From Rhodovulum sulfidophilum (GTDB lineage: Bacteria; Pseudomonadota; Alphaproteobacteria; Rhodobacterales; Rhodobacteraceae), in NCBI GenBank assembly GCA_003241785.1, contig QFPW01000004.1, forward strand, positions 1 through 64,000: 64,000 nt of DNA, written 5' to 3'. The notes under the pieces are model-generated. The model was not told the DNA's origin. It was given only the letters and a program-made list of their open reading frames with translations, and searched no databases. The position numbers and the translations under genes are program-made. Below, piece by piece: positions 27,157 to 35,690 of the stretch. Position 1 is the first letter of the stretch; every line of letters starts with the position of its first letter.

Positions 27157-28050
27157 TCACTCGACCGGCTGCGCCTCGGCGGCGCCGCCCTCGGCCGGGG
27201 CCTCGCCCTCGGGCGCCGCGTCCTCGACCTTGGCCTTGCGCCGGGTGCGGGTCCGCTTCGGCTTCGCCTCGGCGGCGGGCTCGCCCTCGGCGGCCGCTTC
27301 GGGGGCGGCCTCGGGCACAGGCGCCGGCGCGGTCTTGCGCGCGCGCGGGGCACGCGACTCGGCCGCCGGCGCGGGAGCCTCGGCCGGAGCCGGCGCGACC
27401 TGCTCGACCACCGGGGCCGGCGCGGGAACGGGCGCGGCGTCGCGCGGATCGCCGCCCATCGCCTCGGCCGGCTGGTATTCGACCGCGGGCGTGCTCAGCC
27501 GCGGCTGCGGATCGCCGCTCTCCGGGGTCGGGATCGGCCCGAATTCACCGTCGGAATCCTCGGGCTCGAAGGTCGCGAGGCCGAAATTCTGCGCCGGCCG
27601 GCGCTGGTCGCGCCCGCCGCCCTGCTGCTGATGCTCGCGCGGAGCGCCGCCGCCCTGCGGGCCGCCGCCGCCGCGGATCTCGGACTGGTCCTCGCCCCGG
27701 GCGCCGCCCTCGTCGCGGTCCTGGCCGAAGCGCTGCTCGCTCTGCTGGCGCTGCGCCTCGCCGAGCAGGCGGCTGTAGTGCTCGGAATGCTGCAGATGGT
27801 TCTCGGCGGCCACGCGGTCGCCCGAGAGCTGCGCGTCGCGCGCGAGCGCCTGGTACTTGTCGATGATCTGCTGCGGCGTGCCGCGGACCTTGCCATCGGG
27901 ACCCGCGCTCTCGAAGACGCGGTTGACGATGTTGCCCATCGGGCGGCGCTGGTTGTTGTTGTTGTTGTTCTGGCCGTTATGCCCGTTGTTTCCAGGCTTG
28001 TTCCTGGATCGCGACTTGTTCGAAGATCTCATGCTCTGGAATTCCGCCAT
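27157..28050 (-). CDS. DUF4167 domain protein
   Basis: 297-residue protein of an alphaproteobacterial family of unknown function. The N-terminal part is basic and Asn-rich (NGQNNNNNNQRR near 27-36), followed by the conserved DUF4167 block about 38-100 (NRVFESAGPDGKVRG, QALARDAQLSGDRVAAENHL, EHYSRLL). The remaining two thirds are low-complexity Gly/Gln and then Ala/Pro/Glu-rich, ending in a basic patch KPKRTRTRRKAK. No membrane or catalytic motif. The basic ends suggest nucleic-acid binding, but that is inference. A second ATG at 28032 (MRSSNKSRS) is also possible. It lies downstream of prmC-prfA on the same strand. Confidence 0.85.
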   Translation of the reverse strand: MAEFQSMRSSNKSRSRNKPGNNGHNGQNNNNNNQRRPMGNIVNRVFESAGPDGKVRGTPQQIIDKYQALARDAQLSGDRVAAENHLQHSEHYSRLLGEAQRQQSEQRFGQDRDEGGARGEDQSEIRGGGGPQGGGAPREHQQQGGGRDQRRPAQNFGLATFEPEDSDGEFGPIPTPESGDPQPRLSTPAVEYQPAEAMGGDPRDAAPVPAPAPVVEQVAPAPAEAPAPAAESRAPRARKTAPAPVPEAAPEAAAEGEPAAEAKPKRTRTRRKAKVEDAAPEGEAPAEGGAAEAQPVE

Positions 28051-28245
28051 GTCCGGCTGCTCTTCGGGCTCACAGCTGCGACGCGCGACGCGACGTGGCT
28101 GCCCCGAAATTTCGTCGTTTTACCGATTCCCCGCCCCCGGTCCGGGCGCAATCCAAACACACAGTCGACGGGATCGAGTTAAGTCTATACGGGCGATTTC
28201 GTGAATGACAAGCGGAAATCCCCGCGTTTTGCGCCGAAACCGGCG

Positions 28246-29076
28246 TTATTCGATCGCGAGCGCCCGGTCCCGGCCATCCATGTCGCGCAGGAAGCCGGTC
28301 CGCCCGAACCCCCGCGCCGCGAAGATCGCGGCGATCGCCGCGCCCTGGCCCGCGCCGAACTCGAGATAGGCCCGCCCGCCGGGCGAAAGCAGCCGCGGCA
28401 GCTCCGCCGCGATCCGCTCATAGGCCTCGAGCCCCGTGGCCCCGGCCGTGAGCGCGGCGCGCGGCTCCCAGTCCCGGACTTCCGGGGCGAGATCCGCGAC
28501 CTCCGCTTCCGGAATATAGGGAGGGTTCGAGACAATTACATCGAAGGGCCCGGAAATAGTCGTCGCCCAGTCGGTCTCGACCAGCTCCGCCCGCGCCGCG
28601 ACACCATGCCGCGCCGCGTTCTGGGCCGCGACGGCCAGCGCGGCGGCGCTGAGATCGGTGCCGATCCCGGTCGCCTCCGGCCATTCCGCGAGCAGCGTCA
28701 CGAGCAGGATCCCGGAGCCTGTGCCGAGATCGAGCACGCGCCGGCCCGGCGCCCCTTCGAGCGCGCGCGCGACCAGCGTCTCGGTCTCGGGCCGGGGGTC
28801 GAGCACATCCGCCGTGACGGCGAAGTCGCGTCCCCAGAAGGCGCGCGTCCCGAGGATCTGCGACACCGGCCGCCGCCGCTCCCGCTCGGCGAGCAGCGCG
28901 GCGAACCGCGCTGCGGCGCCGGCGGGCAGCGGATCACCAAGCAGGAGCGTCAGCCGCCCCGGGGCGAGATCGAGCGCCCGGGCGAGCAGGAGCCGCGCGT
29001 CGCGCGCGGGCTCCGCCACGCCGGCCGCGCTTAGCCGCGCCACGCCCTCCGCCAGCAGCCGGCGACCGTCGCTCAC
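28246..29076 (-). CDS. prmC: Release factor glutamine methyltransferase
   Basis: 276-residue methyltransferase that methylates the GGQ glutamine of release factors 1 and 2. The helical N-terminal domain (about 1-80) is followed by the SAM domain with VSQILGTRAFWGRDF, DPRPETETLV, VLDLGTGSGILL and the catalytic IVSNPPYIPE. GTG at 29076 is the start; it overlaps the prfA stop as GTGA, matching the usual prfA-prmC coupling. It modifies the product of its upstream neighbour. Confidence 0.95.
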   Translation of the reverse strand: MSDGRRLLAEGVARLSAAGVAEPARDARLLLARALDLAPGRLTLLLGDPLPAGAAARFAALLAERERRRPVSQILGTRAFWGRDFAVTADVLDPRPETETLVARALEGAPGRRVLDLGTGSGILLVTLLAEWPEATGIGTDLSAAALAVAAQNAARHGVAARAELVETDWATTISGPFDVIVSNPPYIPEAEVADLAPEVRDWEPRAALTAGATGLEAYERIAAELPRLLSPGGRAYLEFGAGQGAAIAAIFAARGFGRTGFLRDMDGRDRALAIE

Positions 29077-30128
29077 GCGTCGAGCTCGGCGAGGCGGCTC
29101 GCCTGGTCGGCGGCGATCAGGGCGGCGATCACCTCGTCGAGGTCGCCCTGCATCACCTGGTCGAGCTTGTAGAGCGTCAGCCCGATCCGGTGATCGGTGA
29201 GCCGGCCTTGCGGGAAGTTGTAGGTCCGGATCCGCTCCGACCGGTCGCCCGAGCCGACCTGGCCCTTGCGGTCCGCCGCGCGGGCCTGGTCGAGCTTCTG
29301 GCGCTCGAGGTCGTAGAGCCGCGCGCGCAGCACCTGCATCGCCCGCGCCCGGTTCTGGTGCTGCGACTTCTCCGAGCTGGTCACCACGATCCCGCTCGGC
29401 AGATGCGTGATGCGCACCGCCGAGTCGGTCGTGTTCACATGCTGCCCGCCCGCGCCCGAGGCGCGCATCGTGTCGATCCGGATGTCGGTCGCGGGAATGT
29501 CGATGTCGACCTCCTCCGCCTCGGGCAGCACGGCGACGGTGGCGGCCGAGGTGTGGATGCGCCCGCCGCTCTCGGTGACGGGGACCCGCTGCACACGGTG
29601 CACGCCGGATTCGAACTTGAGCTGCGCGAAGACGCCCTGCCCGCTCACCTCGGCGACCAGCTCCTTCAGACCACCGAGCTCGGTCGGGGTTTCCTCGACG
29701 GTCTCCCAGCGCCAGCCGCGCGCCTCGGCGAGCCGCTGGTACATCCGCGCGAGATCGGCCGCGAACAGCGCCGCCTCGTCGCCGCCGGTGCCGGCGCGGA
29801 TCTCGAGGATCGCCGAGCGCTCGTCGGCCGCGTCGCGCGGCAGCAGCGCGAGCCGCATCGCCTGCTCCGCCCCGGGCAGGGCCGCCTTGACGCGGGCGAG
29901 CTCCTCCTCGGCCAGCGCCTTCATCTCCGGATCGCCGAGCATCCCGGTCGCCGCGTCGCGATCGGCGAGCAGCGCGCGATAGGCGGCGATCTCGGCGACC
30001 ACCGGCCGCAGCGCGGCGTATTCGCGCGACAGCGGCGCGAGCTCGGCGGGGCTCGCCCCCGCGCTGAGCTTCGCCTCGAGGAACTCGAAGCGGCCCCGGA
30101 TCTGGTCGAGTTTGTCGAGCGGGATCAT
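29073..30128 (-). CDS. prfA: Peptide chain release factor 1
   Basis: 351-residue RF1 that recognises UAA and UAG. The codon-recognition PxT motif appears as PVT at 183-185 within RVPVTESGGRIHTS. The peptidyl-hydrolase GGQ is at 227-229 in GAGGQHVNTTDSA. GTGGDEAALFAADL lies in domain 1. Length is standard. The stop is shared with the prmC start. A family A repeat lies between it and ispG. Confidence 0.97.
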   Translation of the reverse strand: MIPLDKLDQIRGRFEFLEAKLSAGASPAELAPLSREYAALRPVVAEIAAYRALLADRDAATGMLGDPEMKALAEEELARVKAALPGAEQAMRLALLPRDAADERSAILEIRAGTGGDEAALFAADLARMYQRLAEARGWRWETVEETPTELGGLKELVAEVSGQGVFAQLKFESGVHRVQRVPVTESGGRIHTSAATVAVLPEAEEVDIDIPATDIRIDTMRASGAGGQHVNTTDSAVRITHLPSGIVVTSSEKSQHQNRARAMQVLRARLYDLERQKLDQARAADRKGQVGSGDRSERIRTYNFPQGRLTDHRIGLTLYKLDQVMQGDLDEVIAALIAADQASRLAELDA

Positions 30129-30243
30129 CTCGGTCCTGGTCCTTGCCTCGCGGGCGTGGTGCCGCGCGCGCGGGAAATGCGCAAGGGGAAACGCGGGGGC
30201 CCGGGGTTAGCGGGTCGGCGCGCGACGGCCCTACCATCGCGAG

Positions 30244-30323
30244 GCTGTCCCGGGCTTGACCCGGGACCTCGACGCCGACGTGGCGCGGGGCGGTTCGAGG
30301 TCCCGGGTCAGGCCCGGGACAGC
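30244..30323. repeat. Family A dispersed palindromic repeat, copy 3
   Basis: 80-bp element between ispG and prfA. Outer ends GCTGTCCCGGGC/GCCCGGGACAGC are perfect inverted repeats. The inner arms GACCTCGA and TCGAGGTC also pair, so the whole element can fold into one long imperfect stem. This is the most symmetrical copy. Confidence 0.85.
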
Positions 30324-30379
30324 GGTGCATCCATTTCGCGGTCGCGCCCTTCCGCTACCGCGGCGGGGTTCCCCGCGCC

Positions 30380-31537
30380 CTACTCCGCCGCCTGGCCCGC
30401 GGCGGCCGCCTCGGCCGCGTCCGCCGCCGCGCGCTCGGCCTCGATCTCGGCGGCGCGCTTCTCGACGAGCTCGACGATGTGCTCGACCATGCCCTCGTTG
30501 CCGAGCTTGTGATGCTGGCGCCCGGCCATGTAGACCATGCCCGAGCCCGCGCCGCCGCCGGTGAAGCCGAGGTCGGTCATCAAGGCCTCGCCCGGCCCGT
30601 TCACCACGCAGCCGATGATCGAGAGCGACATCGGCGTCTTGATGTGTTCCAGCCGCTTTTCAAGGACTTCCACCGTCTTGATCACGTCGAATCCCTGCCG
30701 GGCGCAGGACGGGCAGGAAATGATGTTGACGCCCCGGTGGCGCAACCCGAGGCCCTTCAGGATCTCGAACCCGACCTTCACCTCCTCGACCGGATCGGCC
30801 GAGAGCGAGACGCGCAGCGTGTCGCCGATCCCCATCCAGAGCAGGTTGCCGAGCCCAATCGCGGATTTGACCGTGCCCGACATCAGCCCGCCCGCCTCGG
30901 TGATGCCGAGATGGATCGGCGCGTCGGTCGCCTCCGCGAGGCCTTGATAGGCGGCGGCGGCGAGGAAGACGTCCGAAGCCTTCACGCTGATCTTGAACTC
31001 GTGGAAGTCGTTGTCCTCGAGGATGCGGATATGGTCGAGCCCGCTCTCGATCATCGCCTCCGGGCACGGCTCGCCGTATTTCTCCAAGAGATGCTTCTCG
31101 AGCGAGCCGGCGTTGACGCCGATGCGCATCGAGCAGCCGTGGTCGCGCGCGGCCTTGATCACCTCGCGCACCCGCTCCGGCGAGCCGATGTTGCCGGGGT
31201 TGATCCGGAGGCAGGCGGCGCCGGCCTCGGCGGCCTCGATGCCGCGGCGGTAGTGGAAATGGATGTCGGCGACGATCGGCACCGGGCTTTCGCGCACGAT
31301 CTCCTTCATCGCCTTGGTCGAGGCCTCGTCCGGGCAGGAGACGCGCACGATGTCGGCGCCGGCCTCGGCGCAGCGCAGGATCTGCTCCACCGTCGCCTTG
31401 ACGTCGTGGGTCAGCGTGTTGGTCATCGTCTGCACGCTGATCGGCGCGCCGCCGCCGACCGGCACCGGGCCGACGTGGATCTGGCGCGATTGGCGCCGCT
31501 CGATGTTGCGCCAGGGGCGGATGTGATTCTGCGACAT
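30380..31537 (-). CDS. ispG: 4-hydroxy-3-methylbut-2-en-1-yl diphosphate synthase
   Basis: 385-residue iron-sulfur enzyme of the MEP isoprenoid pathway (GcpE). The TIM-barrel part has SVQTMTNTLTHDV and RVSCPDEAST. The C-terminal [4Fe-4S] domain has CPSCARQGFDV and IIGCVVNGPGEA, which give the three cluster cysteines and the conserved Glu. The tail is Ala/Glu-rich. It lies 87 nt downstream of the rodZ-like gene on the same strand, an arrangement that suggests one operon. Confidence 0.96.
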   Translation of the reverse strand: MSQNHIRPWRNIERRQSRQIHVGPVPVGGGAPISVQTMTNTLTHDVKATVEQILRCAEAGADIVRVSCPDEASTKAMKEIVRESPVPIVADIHFHYRRGIEAAEAGAACLRINPGNIGSPERVREVIKAARDHGCSMRIGVNAGSLEKHLLEKYGEPCPEAMIESGLDHIRILEDNDFHEFKISVKASDVFLAAAAYQGLAEATDAPIHLGITEAGGLMSGTVKSAIGLGNLLWMGIGDTLRVSLSADPVEEVKVGFEILKGLGLRHRGVNIISCPSCARQGFDVIKTVEVLEKRLEHIKTPMSLSIIGCVVNGPGEALMTDLGFTGGGAGSGMVYMAGRQHHKLGNEGMVEHIVELVEKRAAEIEAERAAADAAEAAAAGQAAE

Positions 31538-31624
31538 GGGGTCCGGTCCGTGATCCGTAGCGGAACATAGGGCGGCCGGGCCGGGAAGTCACCCCGGGCC
31601 GGCGCGGGCCCGGCGGCGGCGCGC

Positions 31625-32896
31625 TTACTGGATCGCGACCGCGGGAACGCTCGCCGCCGCCTCGGCGCCGAGCGCCTGGGACACGACCTCCGGCACCTGC
31701 TCGACCGCCGGATAGGTCTCGGCGAGGCTCGCGGGCACCAGCGCCACGTCGCGGGCGGCGCGGGTGCCACTGCCGAGCGGGCCGCGCAGCGTGTCGCCGA
31801 CCCGGACATAGACCGAGCCGGAATTGCCGGCCCAGATCTTCGGATCGACCAGACCCTCGGGCGGCGCGTAGGTCTCGCCCTTCTCGAGGATCCGCTCGAA
31901 GATGATCGTGCCGCTGGCGAGATAGACCCGGATCCAGGCGGCGCGCTCGGCGATCACGGTGATCTTCTCGGACGCGGCGGCGGCGACCGCCACCGGCTGC
32001 TCCGGCACGCCGGGATGGCCGCCCGGCGCGGCGCCGGCCACGCTCGCCACGAGCTGGGCCGCGATCGTCGCGGCGTCGGGATCGGCGGCGGGCGCGGTCG
32101 CCGCGTCCGGCTCCCCGGAGGCGGCGACGGCCACCGGCGCCGGCGGCGTCGCGCGGTCCGGCAGGGGCCCGCGGCTCCCGGGGTTGATCGCGGCGATCGG
32201 CCCGTCGCGCGGCGTCAGGATCGGCACGGCGGCCTCCTGCTCGCGGTAGAGGTCGCTGAGCGCGGTCGCGGTCACCGGGCTCGCGAGATCGCTCAGATCC
32301 GGCTCGGCCACCGCGGCGGCCGCGGGCGCGGCGAGGTCATCGACCTCGGCGACGGCGACCGGCAGCTCCTCGACCGGCGCGAACTGCACCCGCTGTATGT
32401 TGCGCACCACCGTCCAGCCGCCATAGCCGAGCCCGCCGATCAGCGCCGCGAGCACGAAGAGCGAGCCGAGCGCAGAGAGCGGCACCGCGGGCGCGGCGAA
32501 GCCCCGGCGCCGTTTCGGCGCGAGCGGGAAGTCGGGGAAAGCGCCCCGGGCCGGCGCGGGGCGGGGCTTGCCGGCGCCGGCCTTGGCCGGCGTGGCGCCG
32601 AAGGTCGCCGAGGAAAAGCCGGTCTGCTCGCAGAACAGGCGGTAGACCTGCTCCGGCTCCAGGTTCAGGTAGCGCGCGTAGGAGCGCACATAGCCGGGGA
32701 TCACGCCGCGGTTGGCGAAGACCCCGAGATCGAGATCCTCGATCGCGGCGATATAGGCCGCCTTGATCCGGAGGTCGCGCTGGACATCGAGCAGCGAGCG
32801 GCCGAGCGTGGCCCGCTCCCCCCGAAGAAGATCCCCGATCGGGTATTCGAAACTGATCGGCGCTCCGCCGTCGGAGCTGTTCCTGGCCATCGTCAT
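31625..32896 (-). CDS. RodZ-like helix-turn-helix membrane protein (DUF4115)
   Basis: 423 residues. The cytoplasmic N-terminus carries an HTH_25 domain (about 18-85; LLRGERATLGRSLLDVQRDL, IPGYVRSYARYLNL). A basic stretch (APKRRRGF) precedes one membrane helix (about 137-160). A long Ala/Pro linker leads to a periplasmic DUF4115 domain near 310-390 (RAAWIRVYLASGTIIFERIL, AGNSGSVYVRVGD). This is the architecture of RodZ, which ties MreB to the membrane in rod-shaped cells. GAGGCGG lies about 5 nt before ATG 32896; ATG 32890 is an alternative. Upstream of ispG. Confidence 0.85.
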   Translation of the reverse strand: MTMARNSSDGGAPISFEYPIGDLLRGERATLGRSLLDVQRDLRIKAAYIAAIEDLDLGVFANRGVIPGYVRSYARYLNLEPEQVYRLFCEQTGFSSATFGATPAKAGAGKPRPAPARGAFPDFPLAPKRRRGFAAPAVPLSALGSLFVLAALIGGLGYGGWTVVRNIQRVQFAPVEELPVAVAEVDDLAAPAAAAVAEPDLSDLASPVTATALSDLYREQEAAVPILTPRDGPIAAINPGSRGPLPDRATPPAPVAVAASGEPDAATAPAADPDAATIAAQLVASVAGAAPGGHPGVPEQPVAVAAAASEKITVIAERAAWIRVYLASGTIIFERILEKGETYAPPEGLVDPKIWAGNSGSVYVRVGDTLRGPLGSGTRAARDVALVPASLAETYPAVEQVPEVVSQALGAEAAASVPAVAIQ

Positions 32897-32995
32897 GGAT
32901 CCGCCTCAAGACCCCAAGTCACTCACTGAACCGCTTCCACGCCGACACCGAATCACCCGTGGCGCCGCATCATCGTTTTCCGAAATGCTACCATC

Positions 32996-33001
32996 ATTAT
33001 A
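32996..33001 (-). promoter_or_regulatory. Candidate -10 element of the rodZ-ispG transcript
   Basis: Read on the minus strand this is TATAAT, a perfect -10 hexamer in very GC-rich surroundings, about 100 nt before the rodZ-like start. No good -35 hexamer is seen at 17-18 nt, so it may need an activator or be fortuitous. Confidence 0.35.
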
Positions 33002-33106
33002 AGCGGTTGGGCAGCGGTCCGCGGAAATAACGGCCGGGGGTGGCAGAAAAACACCGCGGGCCGTTCCACTCGGGGCACGACGGCGTTGTCAACGCGGAGG
33101 CGAGAT

Positions 33107-33628
33107 TTAGTAGATGTAGCGGATCTGATCGCTCCAGTAGCGTTCCATCCGCCGCAGGCTGCCGTTCATCTCGGGCAGGCGGGCGCCGCCGAGCACGTCG
33201 CGCGACAGGATTCCATCGGCGTGGCGCTGGAAGAGCTGGGCGATGATCTGGCGGATCGCCCGGCCCTTCTCGGTCAGCCGCACCCGCACCGCGCGCCGGT
33301 CGACGCCGCATTTCTGGTGGTGCATGTAGCCGTATTCGACCAGCTTCTTGAGATTGTAGGAGACGTTCGATCCCTGGTAGTAGCCGCGGGTCTTGAGCTC
33401 GCCCGCCGTCACCTCGTTGTCGCCGATGTTGAAGAGCAAGAGCGCCTGGACCGAATTGATGTCGATGACGCCGAGACGCTCGAACTCGTCCTTGACCACG
33501 TCGAGCAGAAGCCGGTGCAGTCGTTCGACCAGCGCGAGCGTTTCAAGGTAGGAGGCCAGAAAATCCTGGTCGCCCTTCGGCGCCGCGGACGTCTTTTCGA
33601 CCGCGGTCATCCTTGCCTGAACACTCAT
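33107..33628 (-). CDS. MarR-family winged-helix regulator (LdtR-like)
   Basis: 173-residue winged-helix DNA-binding protein. After a short N-terminal arm comes a dimerisation helix (ASYLETLALVERLHRLLLDV), the recognition region (AGELKTRGYYQGSNVSYNLKKL) and the wing (GVDRRAVRVRLTEKG). The GYYQGSNVSYN recognition helix is characteristic of the alphaproteobacterial LdtR group, linked elsewhere to cell-wall L,D-transpeptidase control and stress tolerance. I start it at ATG 33628, which has GGAGA 7 nt upstream and lies downstream of the TATAAT at 33679-33674; the longer frame to 33670 would begin ahead of that promoter. Its targets cannot be seen here. Confidence 0.87.
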   Translation of the reverse strand: MSVQARMTAVEKTSAAPKGDQDFLASYLETLALVERLHRLLLDVVKDEFERLGVIDINSVQALLLFNIGDNEVTAGELKTRGYYQGSNVSYNLKKLVEYGYMHHQKCGVDRRAVRVRLTEKGRAIRQIIAQLFQRHADGILSRDVLGGARLPEMNGSLRRMERYWSDQIRYIY

Positions 33629-33673
33629 CCTGTCTCTCCGCTGTCCTGGTGCGAAGAAAGCCTCCGGCAATTT

Positions 33674-33679
33674 ATTATA
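33674..33679 (-). promoter_or_regulatory. Candidate -10 element of the MarR-family gene
   Basis: Minus-strand TATAAT inside a rare AT-rich tract (33671-33690). It would give a leader of about 40 nt before ATG 33628. The flanking minus-strand GTTAACACCTTA could be an operator for autoregulation; no clear -35 is present. Confidence 0.45.
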
Positions 33680-33718
33680 TAAGGTGTTAACGCGGGCCGG
33701 CCCCCTCGGCCGCCGCGC

Positions 33719-33979
33719 TCAGGCGAGGCCGTGGAAGGCGCGCACCGCGGCGATCACCGCGCCATGCTCGGCCGGGAAATCGGCGCCCCGGCTGACCCAG
33801 AGATAGAGGTCCTGGTCGTTCTCCTCGAGCAGGCCCTCGTAGCGGTCGAGCGTCGCGGCGTCGAGCGCCGCGAGCCGGGCGTCGGCGAAGGGGCCGAGGA
33901 TCAGGTCCATCTCCTTGGTGCCGCGCCGCCAGCTCCGCATCCTGAGCCGCCGCAGCCGGTTCTCCGCGCTTTCTTCCAT
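33719..33979 (-). CDS. sdhE: FAD assembly factor SdhE
   Basis: 86-residue protein of the SdhE/SDH5 family (DUF339), which helps attach FAD covalently to succinate dehydrogenase. The hallmark RGTKE motif is at residues 19-23 in WRRGTKEMDLILG, and YEGLLEENDQDLYLWV matches the second conserved block. Standard length. It precedes the MarR-family gene on the same strand with a 90-nt gap that contains that gene's own promoter candidate. No sdh genes are nearby. Confidence 0.92.
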   Translation of the reverse strand: MEESAENRLRRLRMRSWRRGTKEMDLILGPFADARLAALDAATLDRYEGLLEENDQDLYLWVSRGADFPAEHGAVIAAVRAFHGLA

Positions 33980-34215
33980 CGCCCGCCCCCCGCGCGGCGC
34001 CGCGCCGCGCCCGGGGCATAGCCCGCCCGGGCGCCCGCGCCAACCCCGCCGCGCCCGAATCGGCCCGATCGCGCGCCCGCGGGCCGGGCGGGGCCGGCGG
34101 GACGGGCCGCGCCGTCAACGCGCCGATGGGCTCACCCCCGGCCGGGTCCCGCCGCCCCCCGCGTTCCGGCCGCCGCCGGGTCGCGGATTCTCCCGCCCGC
34201 GCGCGTCTTTCGCCC

Positions 34216-34244
34216 TTGCGAAGGCGCGGAGCGCGCCACTATTA
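34216..34244 (+). promoter_or_regulatory. Candidate promoter of aspartate aminotransferase
   Basis: TTGCGA at 34216-34221 and CTATTA at 34239-34244 with a 17-nt spacer, 34 nt before the ATG. A small hairpin (ACGGAC/GTCCGT, 34244-34258) follows. The rest of 33980-34277 shows only GC-rich sequence with no gene. Confidence 0.35.
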
Positions 34245-34277
34245 CGGACGCAGTCCGTGAAAGATCCGGGGTTCCCC

Positions 34278-35480
34278 ATGTCCTTCCTCTCCGCCGCGCT
34301 CGGGCGCATCAAGCCCTCGGCGACGATCGCCATTTCGACGCAGGCGCGCGAGCTCAAAGCCGCCGGCCGCGACATCATCAGCCTCTCGGCGGGCGAGCCC
34401 GATTTCGACACGCCCGACAACATCCGCGAGGCCGCGAAGGCGGCGATCGACCGGGGCGAGACGCGCTACACCTCGCCCGAGGGCATCCCGGAACTGCGCC
34501 GCGCGATCTGCGCCAAGCTCAAGACGGAGAACGGCCTCGACTACGCGCCCGACCAGGTCGTGGTCTCGACCGGCGGCAAGCAGGTGCTCTACAACGCGCT
34601 GATGGCGACGGTGAACCCGGGCGACGAGGTGATCGTGCCCGCCCCCTACTGGGTCAGCTATCCCGACATGGTGATGCTCGCGGGTGGCACGCCCGTGGTC
34701 GTCGTCGGCGAGATGGACACCGGCTACAAGATCACGCCCGAGGCGCTCGAGGCGGCGATCACGCCGAAGACCAAGTGGCTCATCTTCAACTCGCCGTCGA
34801 ACCCGACCGGCGCGGGCTATTCCTGGGACGAGCTCAAGGGCCTCACCGACGTGCTGATGCGCCATCCGCATGTCTGGATCATGTCGGACGACATGTACGA
34901 GCACATCACCTACGCGCCGTTCAAGTTCTGCACCCCGGCCGAGGTCGAGCCCGGCCTCTTCGAGCGCACGCTGACGGTGAACGGCGTCTCGAAGGCCTAT
35001 GCGATGACCGGCTGGCGCATCGGCTACGCCGCGGGCCCGAAGGCGCTGATCAAGGCGATGACCACGATCCAGAGCCAGTCGACCTCGAACGCCTGCTCGA
35101 TCAGCCAGTGGGCCTCGGTCGAGGCGCTGACCGGGCCGCAGGACTACATCCCGACCTCCTGCGCCGCCTTCCAGCGCCGCCGCGATCTCGTGGTGAAGCT
35201 CCTGAACGAGTGTCCGGGCATCGTCTGCCCGACCCCGGAGGGCGCCTTCTACGTCTATCCCTCGATCGCGGGCACGATCGGCAAGAAGACCGCCGCCGGC
35301 ACGGTGATCGAGAACGACGCGGTCTTCGCGAGCGAGCTTCTCGCAGCCGAGGGCGTGGCGGTGGTGTTCGGCGCGGCCTTCGGCCTCAGCCCGAACTTCC
35401 GCATCAGCTACGCCGCCTCGGACGAGGAGCTGACCGACGCCTGCGGCCGAATCCGCCGCTTCTGCGAGTCGCTCAGCTGA
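34278..35480 (+). CDS. aatA: Aspartate aminotransferase (class I/II, PLP)
   Basis: 400-residue PLP enzyme of the Ib-type aspartate aminotransferases. SLSAGEPDFDTPDNI is the N-terminal block; STGGKQVLYNALMA the cofactor phosphate loop; NSPSNPTGAGYSW carries the PLP-contacting Asn; the internal aldimine Lys is Lys239 in NGVSKAYAMTGWRIGY; NFRISYA has the substrate-carboxylate Arg. Start at ATG 34278 matches the family's MSFLS opening; the open frame upstream is unrelated. It may also accept prephenate, as some type Ib enzymes do, but that cannot be read here. Confidence 0.92.
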   Translation: MSFLSAALGRIKPSATIAISTQARELKAAGRDIISLSAGEPDFDTPDNIREAAKAAIDRGETRYTSPEGIPELRRAICAKLKTENGLDYAPDQVVVSTGGKQVLYNALMATVNPGDEVIVPAPYWVSYPDMVMLAGGTPVVVVGEMDTGYKITPEALEAAITPKTKWLIFNSPSNPTGAGYSWDELKGLTDVLMRHPHVWIMSDDMYEHITYAPFKFCTPAEVEPGLFERTLTVNGVSKAYAMTGWRIGYAAGPKALIKAMTTIQSQSTSNACSISQWASVEALTGPQDYIPTSCAAFQRRRDLVVKLLNECPGIVCPTPEGAFYVYPSIAGTIGKKTAAGTVIENDAVFASELLAAEGVAVVFGAAFGLSPNFRISYAASDEELTDACGRIRRFCESLS

Positions 35481-35633
35481 CGCCCTGCCCGGTCCCCGCG
35501 CGGGACCGGGCGCCCGACCGGGAGCGAGAATCGGCCCCGACCCCGTCCGCGGGCCCGCGGCGGCGTTCTAAAATCGCCGCGAAATCGGGCAGACGTCTTC
35601 ACTTGCTGCCCAAGTTGCACTATCTTGCCAGTC

Positions 35634-35658
35634 AACCGGGGCCCAGCTCCGGTTTTTT
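35634..35658 (+). terminator. U-tract terminator in the infC leader
   Basis: An 8-pair stem (35634-35641 with 35647-35654, one G-U pair) and 5-nt loop are followed by TTTTTT (35653-35658). It is the only classical intrinsic terminator noticed in the window. It lies about 150 nt after aatA and 33 nt before the proposed infC start, so it may end aatA transcripts or attenuate infC. Confidence 0.7.
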
Positions 35659-35690
35659 ATCGGTACAACGATCAAAAGGATGTAACGGCC

